The notes under the pieces: model-generated
What the model saw: only the letters and a program-made list of their open reading frames with translations
Told to the model about the DNA's origin: nothing
Databases searched by the model: none
Shown here: piece after piece, positions 1 through 23,570 of the stretch
How the letters are laid out: each line of letters begins with the position of its first letter
How positions within the stretch are numbered: position 1 is the first letter of the stretch
Program-made: the position numbers and the translations under genes
Assembly: GCF_003751945.1 (NCBI RefSeq)
Contig: NZ_RJKL01000001.1
Span: forward strand, 7,458,501-7,522,500
Direction of reading: 5' to 3'
Origin: Couchioplanes caeruleus
Lineage (GTDB): Bacteria; Actinomycetota; Actinomycetes; Mycobacteriales; Micromonosporaceae
Length of the DNA stretch: 64,000 nucleotides

Positions 1-1
1 G

Positions 2-15045
<15,044 letters not shown>

Positions 15046-15049
<4 letters not shown>

Positions 15050-15267
15050 CCAACCCGTTCGAGAACGCCGAGGGCCGCTACCTGGTCCTCGTCAACGACG
15101 AGCAGCAGCACTCCCTGTGGCCGTCGTTCGTCGAGGTGCCCGCCGGCTGGACCGTGGTGTTCGGAGAGGACTCGCGGGACGCCTGCCTCGCCTACGTCGA
15201 GGCGAACTGGACAGACCTGCGGCCGCGCAGCCTGCGCGAGCAGATGGCGGACGCCACGGCGCGATAG
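15046..15267 (+). CDS. mbtH: MbtH-like protein
   Basis: This 73-residue protein starts at an ATG that overlaps the NRPS stop (ATGA) and follows an AGGAG ribosome site, so it is translationally coupled. MbtH proteins bind NRPS adenylation domains and help them fold and work. The family signature is clear: an N-terminal NPFEN, a central [13 protein letters not shown] with the conserved Ser-Leu-Trp and Pro-Ala-Gly-Trp, and a C-terminal [10 protein letters not shown]. The length is typical of the family. Its natural partner is the upstream synthetase, although MbtH proteins often cross-serve other NRPSs, possibly including the one expected for the pyrrolobenzodiazepine cluster. Confidence 0.97.
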
Positions 15268-15282
15268 CCGTTGCACAGCGAT

Positions 15283-15317
15283 TCGGGAGGGCACCCTCGG
15301 ACGGGGTGCCCTCCCGA
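15283..15317. terminator. Strong bidirectional hairpin terminator
   Basis: A perfect 14-bp inverted repeat (15283-15296 pairing with 15304-15317) with a 7-base loop follows the mbtH stop. The stem is GC-rich and there is no long T tract, as is usual in actinomycetes. It lies between the convergent mbtH and ABC exporter genes and can end transcription from both sides. Confidence 0.85.
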
Positions 15318-15366
15318 GATCGTCTGCGGGCCGGCGTGGCTACGCCGGCCCGTCGCTCATGCCCGG

Positions 15367-17151
15367 CTACGCGGGCTCGCGGCTGCCCGACCAGGCCTGC
15401 CACAGCTCGGCGTACCGCCCGCCGGCCGCGACCAGGTCCGCATGGCGGCCACTCTCCACCACCCGGCCGTCCGCCAGCAACACCACCCGGTCCGCGGCCG
15501 CGGCCTGGGTGAGCCGGTGCGCCACGACGAGCGCGCTCCGGCCGTCGAGCGCCCGGGCGGCCGCGTTCTCCAACTCCCGGGCGCTGGCGCTGCCGGCGTC
15601 CGCCGTGGCCTCGTCCAGGATCGCGACCGGCGGGTCGGCCAGGACCAGCCGCGCCAGGGCGATCTGCTGCGCCTGGGCCGCGGTGAGCCGGTGCCCGCCC
15701 TCGCCGACAACGGTGTCGACCCCGTCGGGCAGCGCGTCGACCCAGCCGAGCGCCCCTACCCGGGTGAGCGCCGCCCGCAGTTCCTCGTCGCCCGCGTCCG
15801 GGCGCGCCAGCCGCAGATCCTCGGCCAAGGGGCCGGCGAAGACGTGGACCTCCTGCGTGACCAGGGCGATGCTGCGCCGGATGAGGGCGGGGTCGAGCTC
15901 GGTCAGCTCCACGCCACCTAGCCTGATCGAGCCGCCGGTCGGCCGGTGCACCCCGGCGATGAGCTTGGCGAGGGTGGTCTTTCCGGCCCCGCTCGCGCCC
16001 ACCAGCGCTACCCGCTCTCCCGGGGCCAGCTCCAGGTCTACGCCGTGCAGCACCTCGTGGCCGCTGCGGTAGGCGTACTCGACGTCGACCGCCTTGACGG
16101 ACGTGTCGACGGATGCCGTGGCCGGGCGCGGCGCCGGAGCCGGCTGGTCGGCGACGCCGACCAGCCGCGCGAGGCTCGCGGTGGCCGCCTGGGCGTTGTC
16201 GGCCAGCGCCAGCGCCGCATTGATGGGGTTGAACAGGCTGTGCACGTACAGCGCCGCGGCGGTCGCCGTGCCGATGGTCACCGAGCCGGCGCGCACCAGG
16301 ACGAAACCGGTGACCAGCACACCCGCCAACGCCACGAACTCGGCGGCGTTGAGCCGACCGTAGAAGCCGGTGAGCAGCCGGATGCCGCGCATGGCCAGCT
16401 CCACGACGGCGCGCGACCGCTGCGCCACCTGGCCGACGTGCCGGTCGCCGAGCCGGAACGCCCGGACGGTCGCGGCACCCCCGATGCTGTCGAGGAGTTG
16501 CTGCTGCTGGGCACCGTCGGCGATCCGGTGCGCGGCGTAGATCTTCCGGGCGTGGCCGCTGTACCAACGGACGGTGTGGAGCTGTATCGGCGCGGCGAGC
16601 AGCGCGGCCAGCAGGAACCGCCAGTCGAGCACGGCAAGTCCGGCCAGGGTGAGGGCCACGGTCAGGCCCGACCGGGCCAGGACCGGCAGGGCGTGGCGGA
16701 CCGCCTCCGTGATGGCGGTGACGTCGCGGGTGACCCGCGCGGTGAGATCGCCCGCGCCGGCCTCCTCCAGCCGCTCCAGAGGCAGGTGCAGGGCCCGGTC
16801 GACGAAGCGTTCCCGCAGCCGGGCGAGCATCGCCTCGCCGAGGCGGGCGACGAGGGACACCCCGAGCGCGGTGCACACTCCCTGCCCGACCGCCACCAGG
16901 GCCAGCGCGACGACCGGCGGGGTGAGTGCGGCGGCCGGGTGTCCGGCGGCGACGAGGTCCACGACGTGGCCGAGCAGCGGCGCCGTGAGCAGTCCGATCG
17001 TCGTCCCGACGACCAGCACGGCCAGACCGGTCGCGGCCAGGGTCCGATGCGGTCGCAGCAGCCGGTACACCGCGGCGCGGATGTGTGCGCCGGTCGCGGT
17101 GGGCAGTAGCCGCCGGCCGGCCCCCGGCGTGGCGTCGTGCGGAACGGTCAT
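15367..17151 (-). CDS. ABC exporter half-transporter with intact Walker A/B but degenerate signature
   Basis: About 594 residues: an N-terminal six-helix exporter membrane domain fused to an ATPase domain. Walker A (GASGAGKTT) and Walker B with the catalytic glutamate (AILDEAT) are intact, and the switch histidine is present (VVAHRL). The signature is LTAAQ instead of LSGGQ. I chose the ATG at 17151 because a GGAG site sits six bases upstream; the longer reading would run back into the neighbouring gene. Only 34 bp separate it from the upstream exporter gene, with which it should form a heterodimer. Next to a siderophore NRPS and iron box, the likely cargo is the siderophore leaving the cell; this is inferred from context. 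Confidence 0.9.
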   Translation of the reverse strand: MTVPHDATPGAGRRLLPTATGAHIRAAVYRLLRPHRTLAATGLAVLVVGTTIGLLTAPLLGHVVDLVAAGHPAAALTPPVVALALVAVGQGVCTALGVSLVARLGEAMLARLRERFVDRALHLPLERLEEAGAGDLTARVTRDVTAITEAVRHALPVLARSGLTVALTLAGLAVLDWRFLLAALLAAPIQLHTVRWYSGHARKIYAAHRIADGAQQQQLLDSIGGAATVRAFRLGDRHVGQVAQRSRAVVELAMRGIRLLTGFYGRLNAAEFVALAGVLVTGFVLVRAGSVTIGTATAAALYVHSLFNPINAALALADNAQAATASLARLVGVADQPAPAPRPATASVDTSVKAVDVEYAYRSGHEVLHGVDLELAPGERVALVGASGAGKTTLAKLIAGVHRPTGGSIRLGGVELTELDPALIRRSIALVTQEVHVFAGPLAEDLRLARPDAGDEELRAALTRVGALGWVDALPDGVDTVVGEGGHRLTAAQAQQIALARLVLADPPVAILDEATADAGSASARELENAAARALDGRSALVVAHRLTQAAAADRVVLLADGRVVESGRHADLVAAGGRYAELWQAWSGSREPA

Positions 17152-17185
17152 CGGCATCTCCTGATCGACGGGGCGCTCGGCCGGC

Positions 17186-18955
17186 TCAGGTGAGCACGGC
17201 GGCGCGGTAGCGCGGGTGGGCGCGGAGCAGATCACCGTGGCTGCCGGCGGCGGCGACCGTGCCGCCGTGGACGAAGACCACCCGGTCGGTCGCCGACAGC
17301 AGCGCCGGGCTCGTGGTCACCAGGAGGGTGGTACGGCCCTGGCGGGTCTGCCGGATCCCGGTGGCGAGGGCGGCCTCGGTGACCGCGTCGACCGCCGTGG
17401 TCGGGTCGTGCAGCACCAGTACGGGCGGGTCGGCCGCGAGCGCCCTGGCCAGGGTCGCGCGCTGACGTTGGCCGCCCGAGAGCGACCGACCGCGTTCGCT
17501 CACCGCGGTGTCGAGGCCGTCCGGCAGCGCGTCGGCCAGCTCGTGCATCCCGGTCGCGGCCAAGGCCCGCTCCAGGGTCTGCGGGGTGGAGGCCGCGGCG
17601 GCGACGTTGTCGAGCAGGCTGTCGGCGAAGAGTTCCGCGTCGTGCGCGGCGACCAGCAGCGTGGCGCGGACGTCGTCGGGGTCCAGTCCGGACAGTGGGT
17701 TGCCGTCGAGCTGGACGCTGCCGGCGGCCGGGTCTGCGTCGCGCGTCAGGCACTGCAACAGGGCGGTCGCCTCGGCGGGCTCGGTCGTCACGACGCCGAG
17801 CAGCTCGCCGGGGGCCACGTCCAGGTCGATGGCGCTCAGGCCGGCGTGCGTGACGCCGCGCAGCCGGAGCCGGCCGCGCACCGGTCGGGGCAGGGTGGCG
17901 CCGCCCAGGGGTACCGCCGGGGGAGCGGTCAGCACGGCCGCTATCCGGGCGGCCGAGGCGCGCGCCTGTGCGAGCTGCCCGTTCACCCAGGAGAAGAGCG
18001 ACAGCGGCCAGACCAGGAATTGAGCGAGGCCGACGGCGGTGACCAACTCGCCGACGCTGATCTCGCCGTGCGCGGCGAGCCGGCCGCCGACGAGGGCGAT
18101 CGCGGCGAGGAACACGCCGTTGACCGCGAGCATGGCGCCGTCCAGGCGGGCCTGTGCGCCGGCCGCCCGCACCGCCGCCGCCATCGACTCCCGGCTCGTG
18201 CGCCGGTACCGGTCGGCCGCCGTGGCCTCGGCCCCGATTCCCTTGAGCGAGCGCACGCCCGCGATCAAGTCTGCGGCGATCCCCGAGGCTTCGGCGGCTC
18301 GCTCCTGTTCGACGTGGCTGCGCCGCTCGAGTGGCCGGCACAGCAGATGTGCCAGGAGCAGGAGAACCGGAGAGCCGAGGAGGACCAACAGCCCGAGCGG
18401 GACCGAGATGCGCAGCAGGGCCACCGCGGCGACGAGCAGGCCGAAGACGGCCGCCGCGGCACGGGGCAGGGCGAGATTCACGTCGCCGGCGCGCTGGGCG
18501 TCACCGGTGGCGGTGCTCGTCAGCGCGCCGGCCAGCCGGCCATGCTCGGCACCGCCGGCCGGGTCCAGAACCCGGGCGGCGAGCGCGACCCGCAGCCCGT
18601 GCGCCCCTTCGAAGGCGGCGCGTTCCTCCATCCGCAGGCTGTACCGGAAGCACAGGGAGAGGGCGGCGATGACCGCGGCGAGCAGGGTCAGCCACCAGAC
18701 CAGCTCGGCCGGACGTCCGGTAGAGATCGCTTCGTCGATGACGATGCCGATGATGACCGGCACGGCCGCTTCGCCCGCCTGATGGCCGGCGGCGAGCACG
18801 GCGCCACCGGCGACCAGCCGCCAGTGGCCGGCGATCGTGCGGGTCAGGAGACCTCGCCTCGATCGTGTCGCGGCGTGCACCGACCACCTCCGGTCCATCG
18901 TGGTGTCATCCGGCGACGGCGCCGGGTCTGAAAGATCGGCCACCGTGAGTCGCAC
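17186..18955 (-). CDS. ABC exporter half-transporter with degenerate Walker A and B
   Basis: About 589 residues, with an exporter membrane domain followed by an ATPase domain. The signature motif is canonical (LSGGQRQR), but the Walker A region reads VVTTEPAEATALL, lacking the P-loop glycines and the lysine, and Walker B reads VLVLHDPTTA with proline in place of the catalytic glutamate. It therefore cannot form a normal ATP site itself, but can supply the signature motif to the partner encoded at 15367-17151. The start is uncertain: GTG 18955 has no clear ribosome site and lies close to the iron box, whereas ATG 18898 has a weak GGATGA seven bases upstream. It is the first gene of the leftward operon, transcribed away from the iron box. 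Confidence 0.88.
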   Translation of the reverse strand: MRLTVADLSDPAPSPDDTTMDRRWSVHAATRSRRGLLTRTIAGHWRLVAGGAVLAAGHQAGEAAVPVIIGIVIDEAISTGRPAELVWWLTLLAAVIAALSLCFRYSLRMEERAAFEGAHGLRVALAARVLDPAGGAEHGRLAGALTSTATGDAQRAGDVNLALPRAAAAVFGLLVAAVALLRISVPLGLLVLLGSPVLLLLAHLLCRPLERRSHVEQERAAEASGIAADLIAGVRSLKGIGAEATAADRYRRTSRESMAAAVRAAGAQARLDGAMLAVNGVFLAAIALVGGRLAAHGEISVGELVTAVGLAQFLVWPLSLFSWVNGQLAQARASAARIAAVLTAPPAVPLGGATLPRPVRGRLRLRGVTHAGLSAIDLDVAPGELLGVVTTEPAEATALLQCLTRDADPAAGSVQLDGNPLSGLDPDDVRATLLVAAHDAELFADSLLDNVAAAASTPQTLERALAATGMHELADALPDGLDTAVSERGRSLSGGQRQRATLARALAADPPVLVLHDPTTAVDAVTEAALATGIRQTRQGRTTLLVTTSPALLSATDRVVFVHGGTVAAAGSHGDLLRAHPRYRAAVLT

Positions 18956-18973
18956 CGCGACGTCCCGGAGGCA

Positions 18974-18992
18974 GAAGGTAAGGCTAGCCTAA
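18974..18992. promoter_or_regulatory. Iron box (DmdR/IdeR-type operator)
   Basis: GAAGGTAAGGCTAGCCTAA matches the 19-bp actinobacterial iron-box consensus TTAGGTTAGGCTAACCTAA at 15 positions by hand count, with a GGCTAGCC palindromic core. It lies between the exporter pair (leftward) and the permease operon (rightward), where an iron-loaded DtxR-family repressor would silence both. The regulator is not in this window. Confidence 0.85.
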
Positions 18993-19053
18993 GGTACGCT
19001 CAGGCGGCGGAGCGGACCACGCCCTGGCGGCCCCCGCAACGGAGGGAGACTGG

Positions 19054-20115
19054 ATGCTCGACGTACGCCTGGTGGATGCCGATCTGGCGACGGCCGGGGT
19101 CGTCCGGCGCGGCGGTGGCCACTCGCTCCGCCGGACCGGCGGGCTGGTGATCGCGTTGGGGGTGCTCGCCGTCGTCGTCGTCGCCAGCCTGGGCATCGGG
19201 GCGAGGGACGTCACCGCCGCCTCCACCTGGGCGGCGTTGTGGCACGACGACCACTCCGCCGAGGCACTCATCATCCGTGAGTTCCGGCTGCCCCGCGCGC
19301 TGCTCGGGCTCCTGGTCGGAGCCGCCCTCGGGCTGGCGGGCGCGCTGATGCAGGCGCTCGCCCGAAACCCACTGGCCGACCCGGGCCTGCTCGGTGTGAA
19401 CATGGGCGCCTCCGCCGCGGTGGTGGTGGCCATCTCCTACCTGGGCGTCTCGGCGATCACCGGCTACGTCTGGTTCGCCTTCGGCGGGGCCGCGGTGGCG
19501 AGCGTCGTGGTGTATCTGCTCGGCTCCGCCGGCCGAGCCGCGGCCACGCCGGATCGGCTCGTGCTGGCAGGAGCGGCGGTCAGCGCCGTCCTGGTCGCCT
19601 TCACCTCGGCCGTGCTGCTGCTGGACCCGCGCGCCTTCAACGAGTTCCGGTTCTGGAACATCGGATCACTGGCCGGACGCAAGCTCGATGTGGTGGCGCA
19701 GATCGCGCCGTTCATCGCGGTGGGGATCGCCCTCGCGCTGGCCCTCGCCAGGCCGCTGAACGTGCTGGCCCTCGGCGAACAGGCCGGCCGCGCTCTCGGT
19801 GCCCACGTGGGCCGGACGAGAGTGCTCGGCGCGTTGGCGGTGGCGCTGCTGTGCGGTGCCGCCACCGCCGCGGCCGGTCCCATCGCCTTCGTCGGCCTCG
19901 CCGTACCACATCTCGCCCGGCTGATGGTCGGCCCCGATCAGCGCTGGGTGCTGTCGTACTCCGCGGTGCTGGCGCCGATCCTGCTCCTCGGCTCCGACGT
20001 CGTCGGCCGGGTCCTGATAGCCCCTTCGGAGCTACAGGTCGGCATCGTCACCGCCTTCGTCGGCGCTCCCGTCTTCATCGCCCTGTGCCGTCGCCGGAAG
20101 CTGGCCGACCTGTGA
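19054..20115 (+). CDS. FecCD-family ferric-siderophore permease
   Basis: A 353-residue polytopic membrane protein of the FecCD/BtuC family, which forms half of the inner-membrane channel of ferric-siderophore importers. Supporting segments are the LPRALLGLLVGAALGLAG stretch, ARNPLADPGLLG, and the C-terminal AAAGPIAFVGLAVPHLAR loop that docks the ATPase. ATG 19054 follows a GGAGGGA site. It is the first gene of a rightward operon just downstream of the iron box and overlaps the next permease by four bases. No periplasmic-type binding lipoprotein is encoded beside it; that partner must be elsewhere. Confidence 0.95.
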   Translation: MLDVRLVDADLATAGVVRRGGGHSLRRTGGLVIALGVLAVVVVASLGIGARDVTAASTWAALWHDDHSAEALIIREFRLPRALLGLLVGAALGLAGALMQALARNPLADPGLLGVNMGASAAVVVAISYLGVSAITGYVWFAFGGAAVASVVVYLLGSAGRAAATPDRLVLAGAAVSAVLVAFTSAVLLLDPRAFNEFRFWNIGSLAGRKLDVVAQIAPFIAVGIALALALARPLNVLALGEQAGRALGAHVGRTRVLGALAVALLCGAATAAAGPIAFVGLAVPHLARLMVGPDQRWVLSYSAVLAPILLLGSDVVGRVLIAPSELQVGIVTAFVGAPVFIALCRRRKLADL

Positions 20116-21206
20116 ACCCGCCCGGTGTGACCGCGCCCGTAGTCGACGACGCCCGGTCGGCTCGCGTCGTGAGCGGCTACGTGCTGCGCGACCGGCGCGA
20201 CCGGATCTCGATGCGGGTATCTCTGCGTCCCGTGCTCGTCGCGGCCTGCATGATCGCCGCGCTGGCCGGCGTGGCGGTGGCGACCATCACCACGGGCGAC
20301 TATCCGATCTCGGCGCTCGACGCGGTCAGAACCCTGGTGGGGGCGGGTGATCCGGCGTCCGAGTTCATCGTGACGACGCTCCGGCTGCCCCGGCTGGTCA
20401 CCGGTATCGTCGTCGGCGTCGCCCTGGGTGTCAGCGGTGCCATCACGCAGAGCCTGTCGCGCAACCCGCTCGCCAGCCCCGACATCATCGGTCTTACCAG
20501 CGGGGCGGCGACCGGCGCGATCCTCGTCGTGGTGGTCCTGCACGGCAGCATGATCGATACCGCCCTGGGCGCCGTTGCCGGTGCTGCCGTCACCTCCGCC
20601 CTGGTGTACCTGCTGGCCTTCAAGAACGGCGTGCAGGGTTTCCGACTGATCCTGGTGGGCATCGGCGTCAGCGCGATGATCCTGTCGGTCAACTCCTACC
20701 TCATCGCCCGCGCGTCCTGGCAGGACGCGATCGCCGCACAGGCATGGCTGGTCGGCGGGCTCAACGGCCGGGGCTGGGAACACGCCGAGCCGGTACTTGC
20801 GGCCACGGCTCTGTTGCTACCGGTTGCCTTGTACCAGGCCCGTCGGTTGTCGCTGCTGGAGATGGGCGACGCCGCGGCCACCGCTCTCGGCGTACCCGTC
20901 GAGCGGAGCCGGCTGCTGCTCATCGCGGCGAGCGTGCTGCTGGCGGGGGTCGCTACCGCGGCGGCCGGCCCCATTGCCTTCCTTGCCCTCGTGGCACCGC
21001 AGTTGGCGCAACGGCTGACCCGATCGGCCGGGCCCGGCCTGCTCGCCGCGGGGCTGATGGGCGCCCTGCTGCTCACCACGAGCGACCTCGCCGTCCAGCG
21101 TCTGTTCGGCCCGACGCAGCTTCCCGTCGGCATTGCCACGGCCGGTATCGGCGGGTCCTACCTCGCCTGGCTGCTCGCCCACCAGTGGCGGCGCGGCCCC
21201 CGATGA
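20112..21206 (+). CDS. FecCD-family ferric-siderophore permease, second subunit
   Basis: About 364 residues from the GTG at 20112, which overlaps the preceding stop (GTGA) and gives tight coupling; a longer in-frame reading would bury itself in the previous gene. Family marks are TLRLPRLVTGIVVGVALGVS, SRNPLASPDIIG, and the AAAGPIAFLALVAPQLAQR coupling loop. A roughly 50-residue N-terminal extension precedes the first membrane segment. It pairs with the upstream permease as a heterodimeric channel for the ferric siderophore. Confidence 0.95.
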   Translation: MNPPGVTAPVVDDARSARVVSGYVLRDRRDRISMRVSLRPVLVAACMIAALAGVAVATITTGDYPISALDAVRTLVGAGDPASEFIVTTLRLPRLVTGIVVGVALGVSGAITQSLSRNPLASPDIIGLTSGAATGAILVVVVLHGSMIDTALGAVAGAAVTSALVYLLAFKNGVQGFRLILVGIGVSAMILSVNSYLIARASWQDAIAAQAWLVGGLNGRGWEHAEPVLAATALLLPVALYQARRLSLLEMGDAAATALGVPVERSRLLLIAASVLLAGVATAAAGPIAFLALVAPQLAQRLTRSAGPGLLAAGLMGALLLTTSDLAVQRLFGPTQLPVGIATAGIGGSYLAWLLAHQWRRGPR

Positions 21207-21267
21207 CCTCGACGATTCCGCTGGCCAGAAGGGACCACCACATGAACCACACGGCGGGGGTGACGTC

Positions 21268-22116
21268 ATGACCCGGCTGCGCGCGGAGAACGTGACGCTC
21301 GCGTACGAGAAGCGCACCGTGGCGACCGATCTCGGAGTCAGCATCCCGGACGGCTCGTTCACCGTCATCGTCGGTCCGAACGCCTGCGGCAAGTCCACCC
21401 TGCTCAAGGCGCTCGCCCGGATGCTCAAGCCGACGACCGGTTCGGTGCACCTCGACGGGCGGCTGATCTCTTCCTACCGGACCAAGGAAGTCGCACAGCG
21501 GCTGGGACTGCTCCCTCAGACGTCCATCGCTCCCAGCGGTATCACCGTGGGCGACCTCGTGGCCCGCGGCCGCTACCCGCACCAACGCCTGTTGCGGCAG
21601 TGGTCCCGCGACGATGAATCCGTGGTCGCCGAGGCCATGCGGCGCACCGGCGTGCACGCCCTCGCGGACCGGCTGCTCGACGAGCTCTCCGGCGGTCAAC
21701 GGCAGCGGGTCTGGCTCGCCATGGTGCTCGCCCAGCAGACTCCCATCCTGCTGCTCGACGAGCCGACCACCTTTCTCGACATCGCCCACCAGGTCGAGGT
21801 CCTCGACCTCTGCGCCGATCTGCACGAGGCGAGCGGGCATACCATCGTCGCCGTCCTGCACGACCTCAATCAGGCGTGTCGTTACGCCAGCCACGTGATC
21901 GTCATGCGGCCCGGCGGCACGATCGCCGCGCAGGGCGACCCGGGTCAGGTTGTCACCGCGTCGCTGGTCGAGGATGTGTTCGGACTGCCGTGCCGCGTCA
22001 TCCCCGACCCGGAGACCGGCACCCCGATGGTCGTGCCGCGGCGCCGGCGAGGATTCCCGTCGCAGAGCCACGGCGGCAGTAGCGAGGTGCGCGATGCCGC
22101 CCCCGTGCATGGGTGA
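21268..22116 (+). CDS. Ferric-siderophore ABC importer ATPase (FecE/FepC-like)
   Basis: A 282-residue ATPase that powers the two upstream permeases. Walker A is GPNACGKSTLLK, the signature is LSGGQRQRVW, Walker B is ILLLDEPTTFLD, and the switch histidine is in VLHDLNQA; all are intact and typical of the FecE/FepC/FhuC group. ATG 21268 is preceded by a G-rich site; a longer in-frame start would run into the permease gene. The following reductase gene begins before this one ends, so the two are translated together. Expression should be iron-repressed through the iron box at 18974. Confidence 0.95.
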   Translation: MTRLRAENVTLAYEKRTVATDLGVSIPDGSFTVIVGPNACGKSTLLKALARMLKPTTGSVHLDGRLISSYRTKEVAQRLGLLPQTSIAPSGITVGDLVARGRYPHQRLLRQWSRDDESVVAEAMRRTGVHALADRLLDELSGGQRQRVWLAMVLAQQTPILLLDEPTTFLDIAHQVEVLDLCADLHEASGHTIVAVLHDLNQACRYASHVIVMRPGGTIAAQGDPGQVVTASLVEDVFGLPCRVIPDPETGTPMVVPRRRRGFPSQSHGGSSEVRDAAPVHG

Positions 22117-22972
22117 CGGCGAAGCGCACACGGGTGCCCCTGCGCTCGCTGCCACCGCCGCGCGGCTGAGCGGGCTCGATGCCGCCGCCGGCTTCGACGT
22201 GGGCCTCGAGCCCGGCGGCGACTGGGTCGCCCTGGCCGCCGCGACCGACTCAGGCCATCTCGACGCGTGGCTGGCTGCCCTGGTGTCCCTGCACGGCCGG
22301 CGGCCCCTCGCCGGCAGCCTGCTCGGCCTTCAACTCGCCCGGGCGGTCATCGCGCCGACGGTGGCCGCCCTGGTCCTCGATCGGCGCTGCCCCGACCCCG
22401 CGATCGACAACCTGGTCGTCAGGGTCGACGCGGTGACCGGACTGGACGGTTGCGCGGTCCGGCGGCCGACCGTCGCGCTCCTGCCGACGGACCCGGCGGC
22501 GACCGGCCGGGACAGCATCGTCCGGGCCGACGAGGACGACCTCCACCAGTGGTGGGCACGACGCGCCGCGGCCACGCTCGCCCCGATCCTGACGGCGGTC
22601 CGCGCGCGGGCCCCGTTCGGCATCCGGCGTCTGTGGGGCGCTGTGTCGGACGAGGTCACCGGCACCGCCATCGAAATCGCGCAGCTTGCCGGTCGGGATC
22701 CGTACCCTGCCTGGCGGTACGCCCAGCGGCTGCTTGCCGCGCTGTCTGTCCACGCTCCGGTAGCGCTGACCCGCGCTCGGCCTTTCCCGGTCGCCGTGCC
22801 CGGGGGAGAGGTGCTGTGCCAAGTACGGGGAACCTGTTGTCTCTCCTACCGCAGCACTACCGCTGCCGGGCCCCCCGCCGACCGCTACTGCGACACCTGC
22901 CCGCTGCGCGACGACCAATCCCGTCACCGGCGCCTGCACGACTGGCTCTCCTCCAGCGTCGTTCCGGTGTGA
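22094..22972 (+). CDS. FhuF-like ferric-siderophore reductase
   Basis: About 292 residues. The C-terminus has the FhuF-family cysteine pattern that holds a [2Fe-2S] cluster: CCLSYR, then about ten residues on, YCDTCPLR. Such proteins reduce ferric siderophores in the cytoplasm so that iron is released, which is the logical last step after the importer encoded just upstream. I chose ATG 22094 because GAGGTG lies four to five bases before it; ATG 22109 is an alternative. Either start overlaps the ATPase gene. The N-terminal two thirds is poorly conserved, as is usual for this family. Confidence 0.85.
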   Translation: MPPPCMGDGEAHTGAPALAATAARLSGLDAAAGFDVGLEPGGDWVALAAATDSGHLDAWLAALVSLHGRRPLAGSLLGLQLARAVIAPTVAALVLDRRCPDPAIDNLVVRVDAVTGLDGCAVRRPTVALLPTDPAATGRDSIVRADEDDLHQWWARRAAATLAPILTAVRARAPFGIRRLWGAVSDEVTGTAIEIAQLAGRDPYPAWRYAQRLLAALSVHAPVALTRARPFPVAVPGGEVLCQVRGTCCLSYRSTTAAGPPADRYCDTCPLRDDQSRHRRLHDWLSSSVVPV

Positions 22973-23008
22973 GCCGTCGGCATACCGGCGGGCCGGCGCC
23001 AGTGCTGC

Positions 23009-23455
23009 TCAGGTCCTGCCTGCGTTGCCGTCATGCTGACGGTGGTTGACGAGTCGATTGACCCTGTGCGGGCCCTTCGATCGCTGATCGGCCGTCTGGC
23101 CGCACCGCCACGCCGCCTTGGCGACGGCCCGCTTCTCATCGGCACCGGCGGCTCGGAGCAACTCCAGTATCGGCCAATACTGGACGGCGTCACGCGACGG
23201 CCCGACGACCATCCGGTACAGGTAGTCGCCGAGGACGTCACCGAGCACCGCCGGATCGATACTCGTCGCTCGCAGCGCGGACAAGGCCGTGGCCCGGAGC
23301 GCTGAGAGCTCCGCGTGGATGGACTCTGTCTTGCTGTCGATGTCGAACTGCTCGATCACCGTAGCGACACGGGCGGCTTCTGAGCACTGATCGACGTCCA
23401 GCGCGGGCGCCTGCATTTCGTCACCGTACAGCCGTTCCCGGCGCTCACCCATCAC
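23009..23455 (-). CDS. Small hypothetical protein
   Basis: An open frame of about 148 residues between the reductase gene and cslZ. I do not recognise the family. The protein has charged helical stretches (for example SIHAELSALRATALSALRA) and a basic, disordered-looking C-terminus. No signal peptide, membrane segment or catalytic motif is visible, and no good ribosome site precedes either the GTG/ATG pair at 23455-23452 or the internal ATG further on. It could be a real small gene or a spurious frame; the lack of a competing gene on either strand is the main argument for it. Confidence 0.45.
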   Translation of the reverse strand: MMGERRERLYGDEMQAPALDVDQCSEAARVATVIEQFDIDSKTESIHAELSALRATALSALRATSIDPAVLGDVLGDYLYRMVVGPSRDAVQYWPILELLRAAGADEKRAVAKAAWRCGQTADQRSKGPHRVNRLVNHRQHDGNAGRT

Positions 23456-23570
23456 TCGATCTGCCGCAATTTTCCTCCGTCGCCGGTGGAACGCTCGCCA
23501 TCTGCCGCTTGGTCCTGGAGGTCGTCACCTCCTGGCCGACTTCGCCGTCGGCGAGATCCGCGCGCCGCGC

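Noticed and set aside
15946..17109. Plus-strand frame of 387 codons in the exporter gene
   Set aside because: Shadow of the ABC exporter, which shows P-loop, Walker B and membrane segments on the minus strand.
22973..23008. Terminator between the reductase gene and the small hypothetical gene
   Set aside because: GC-rich with short partial matches, but no stem longer than about five bases could be drawn.
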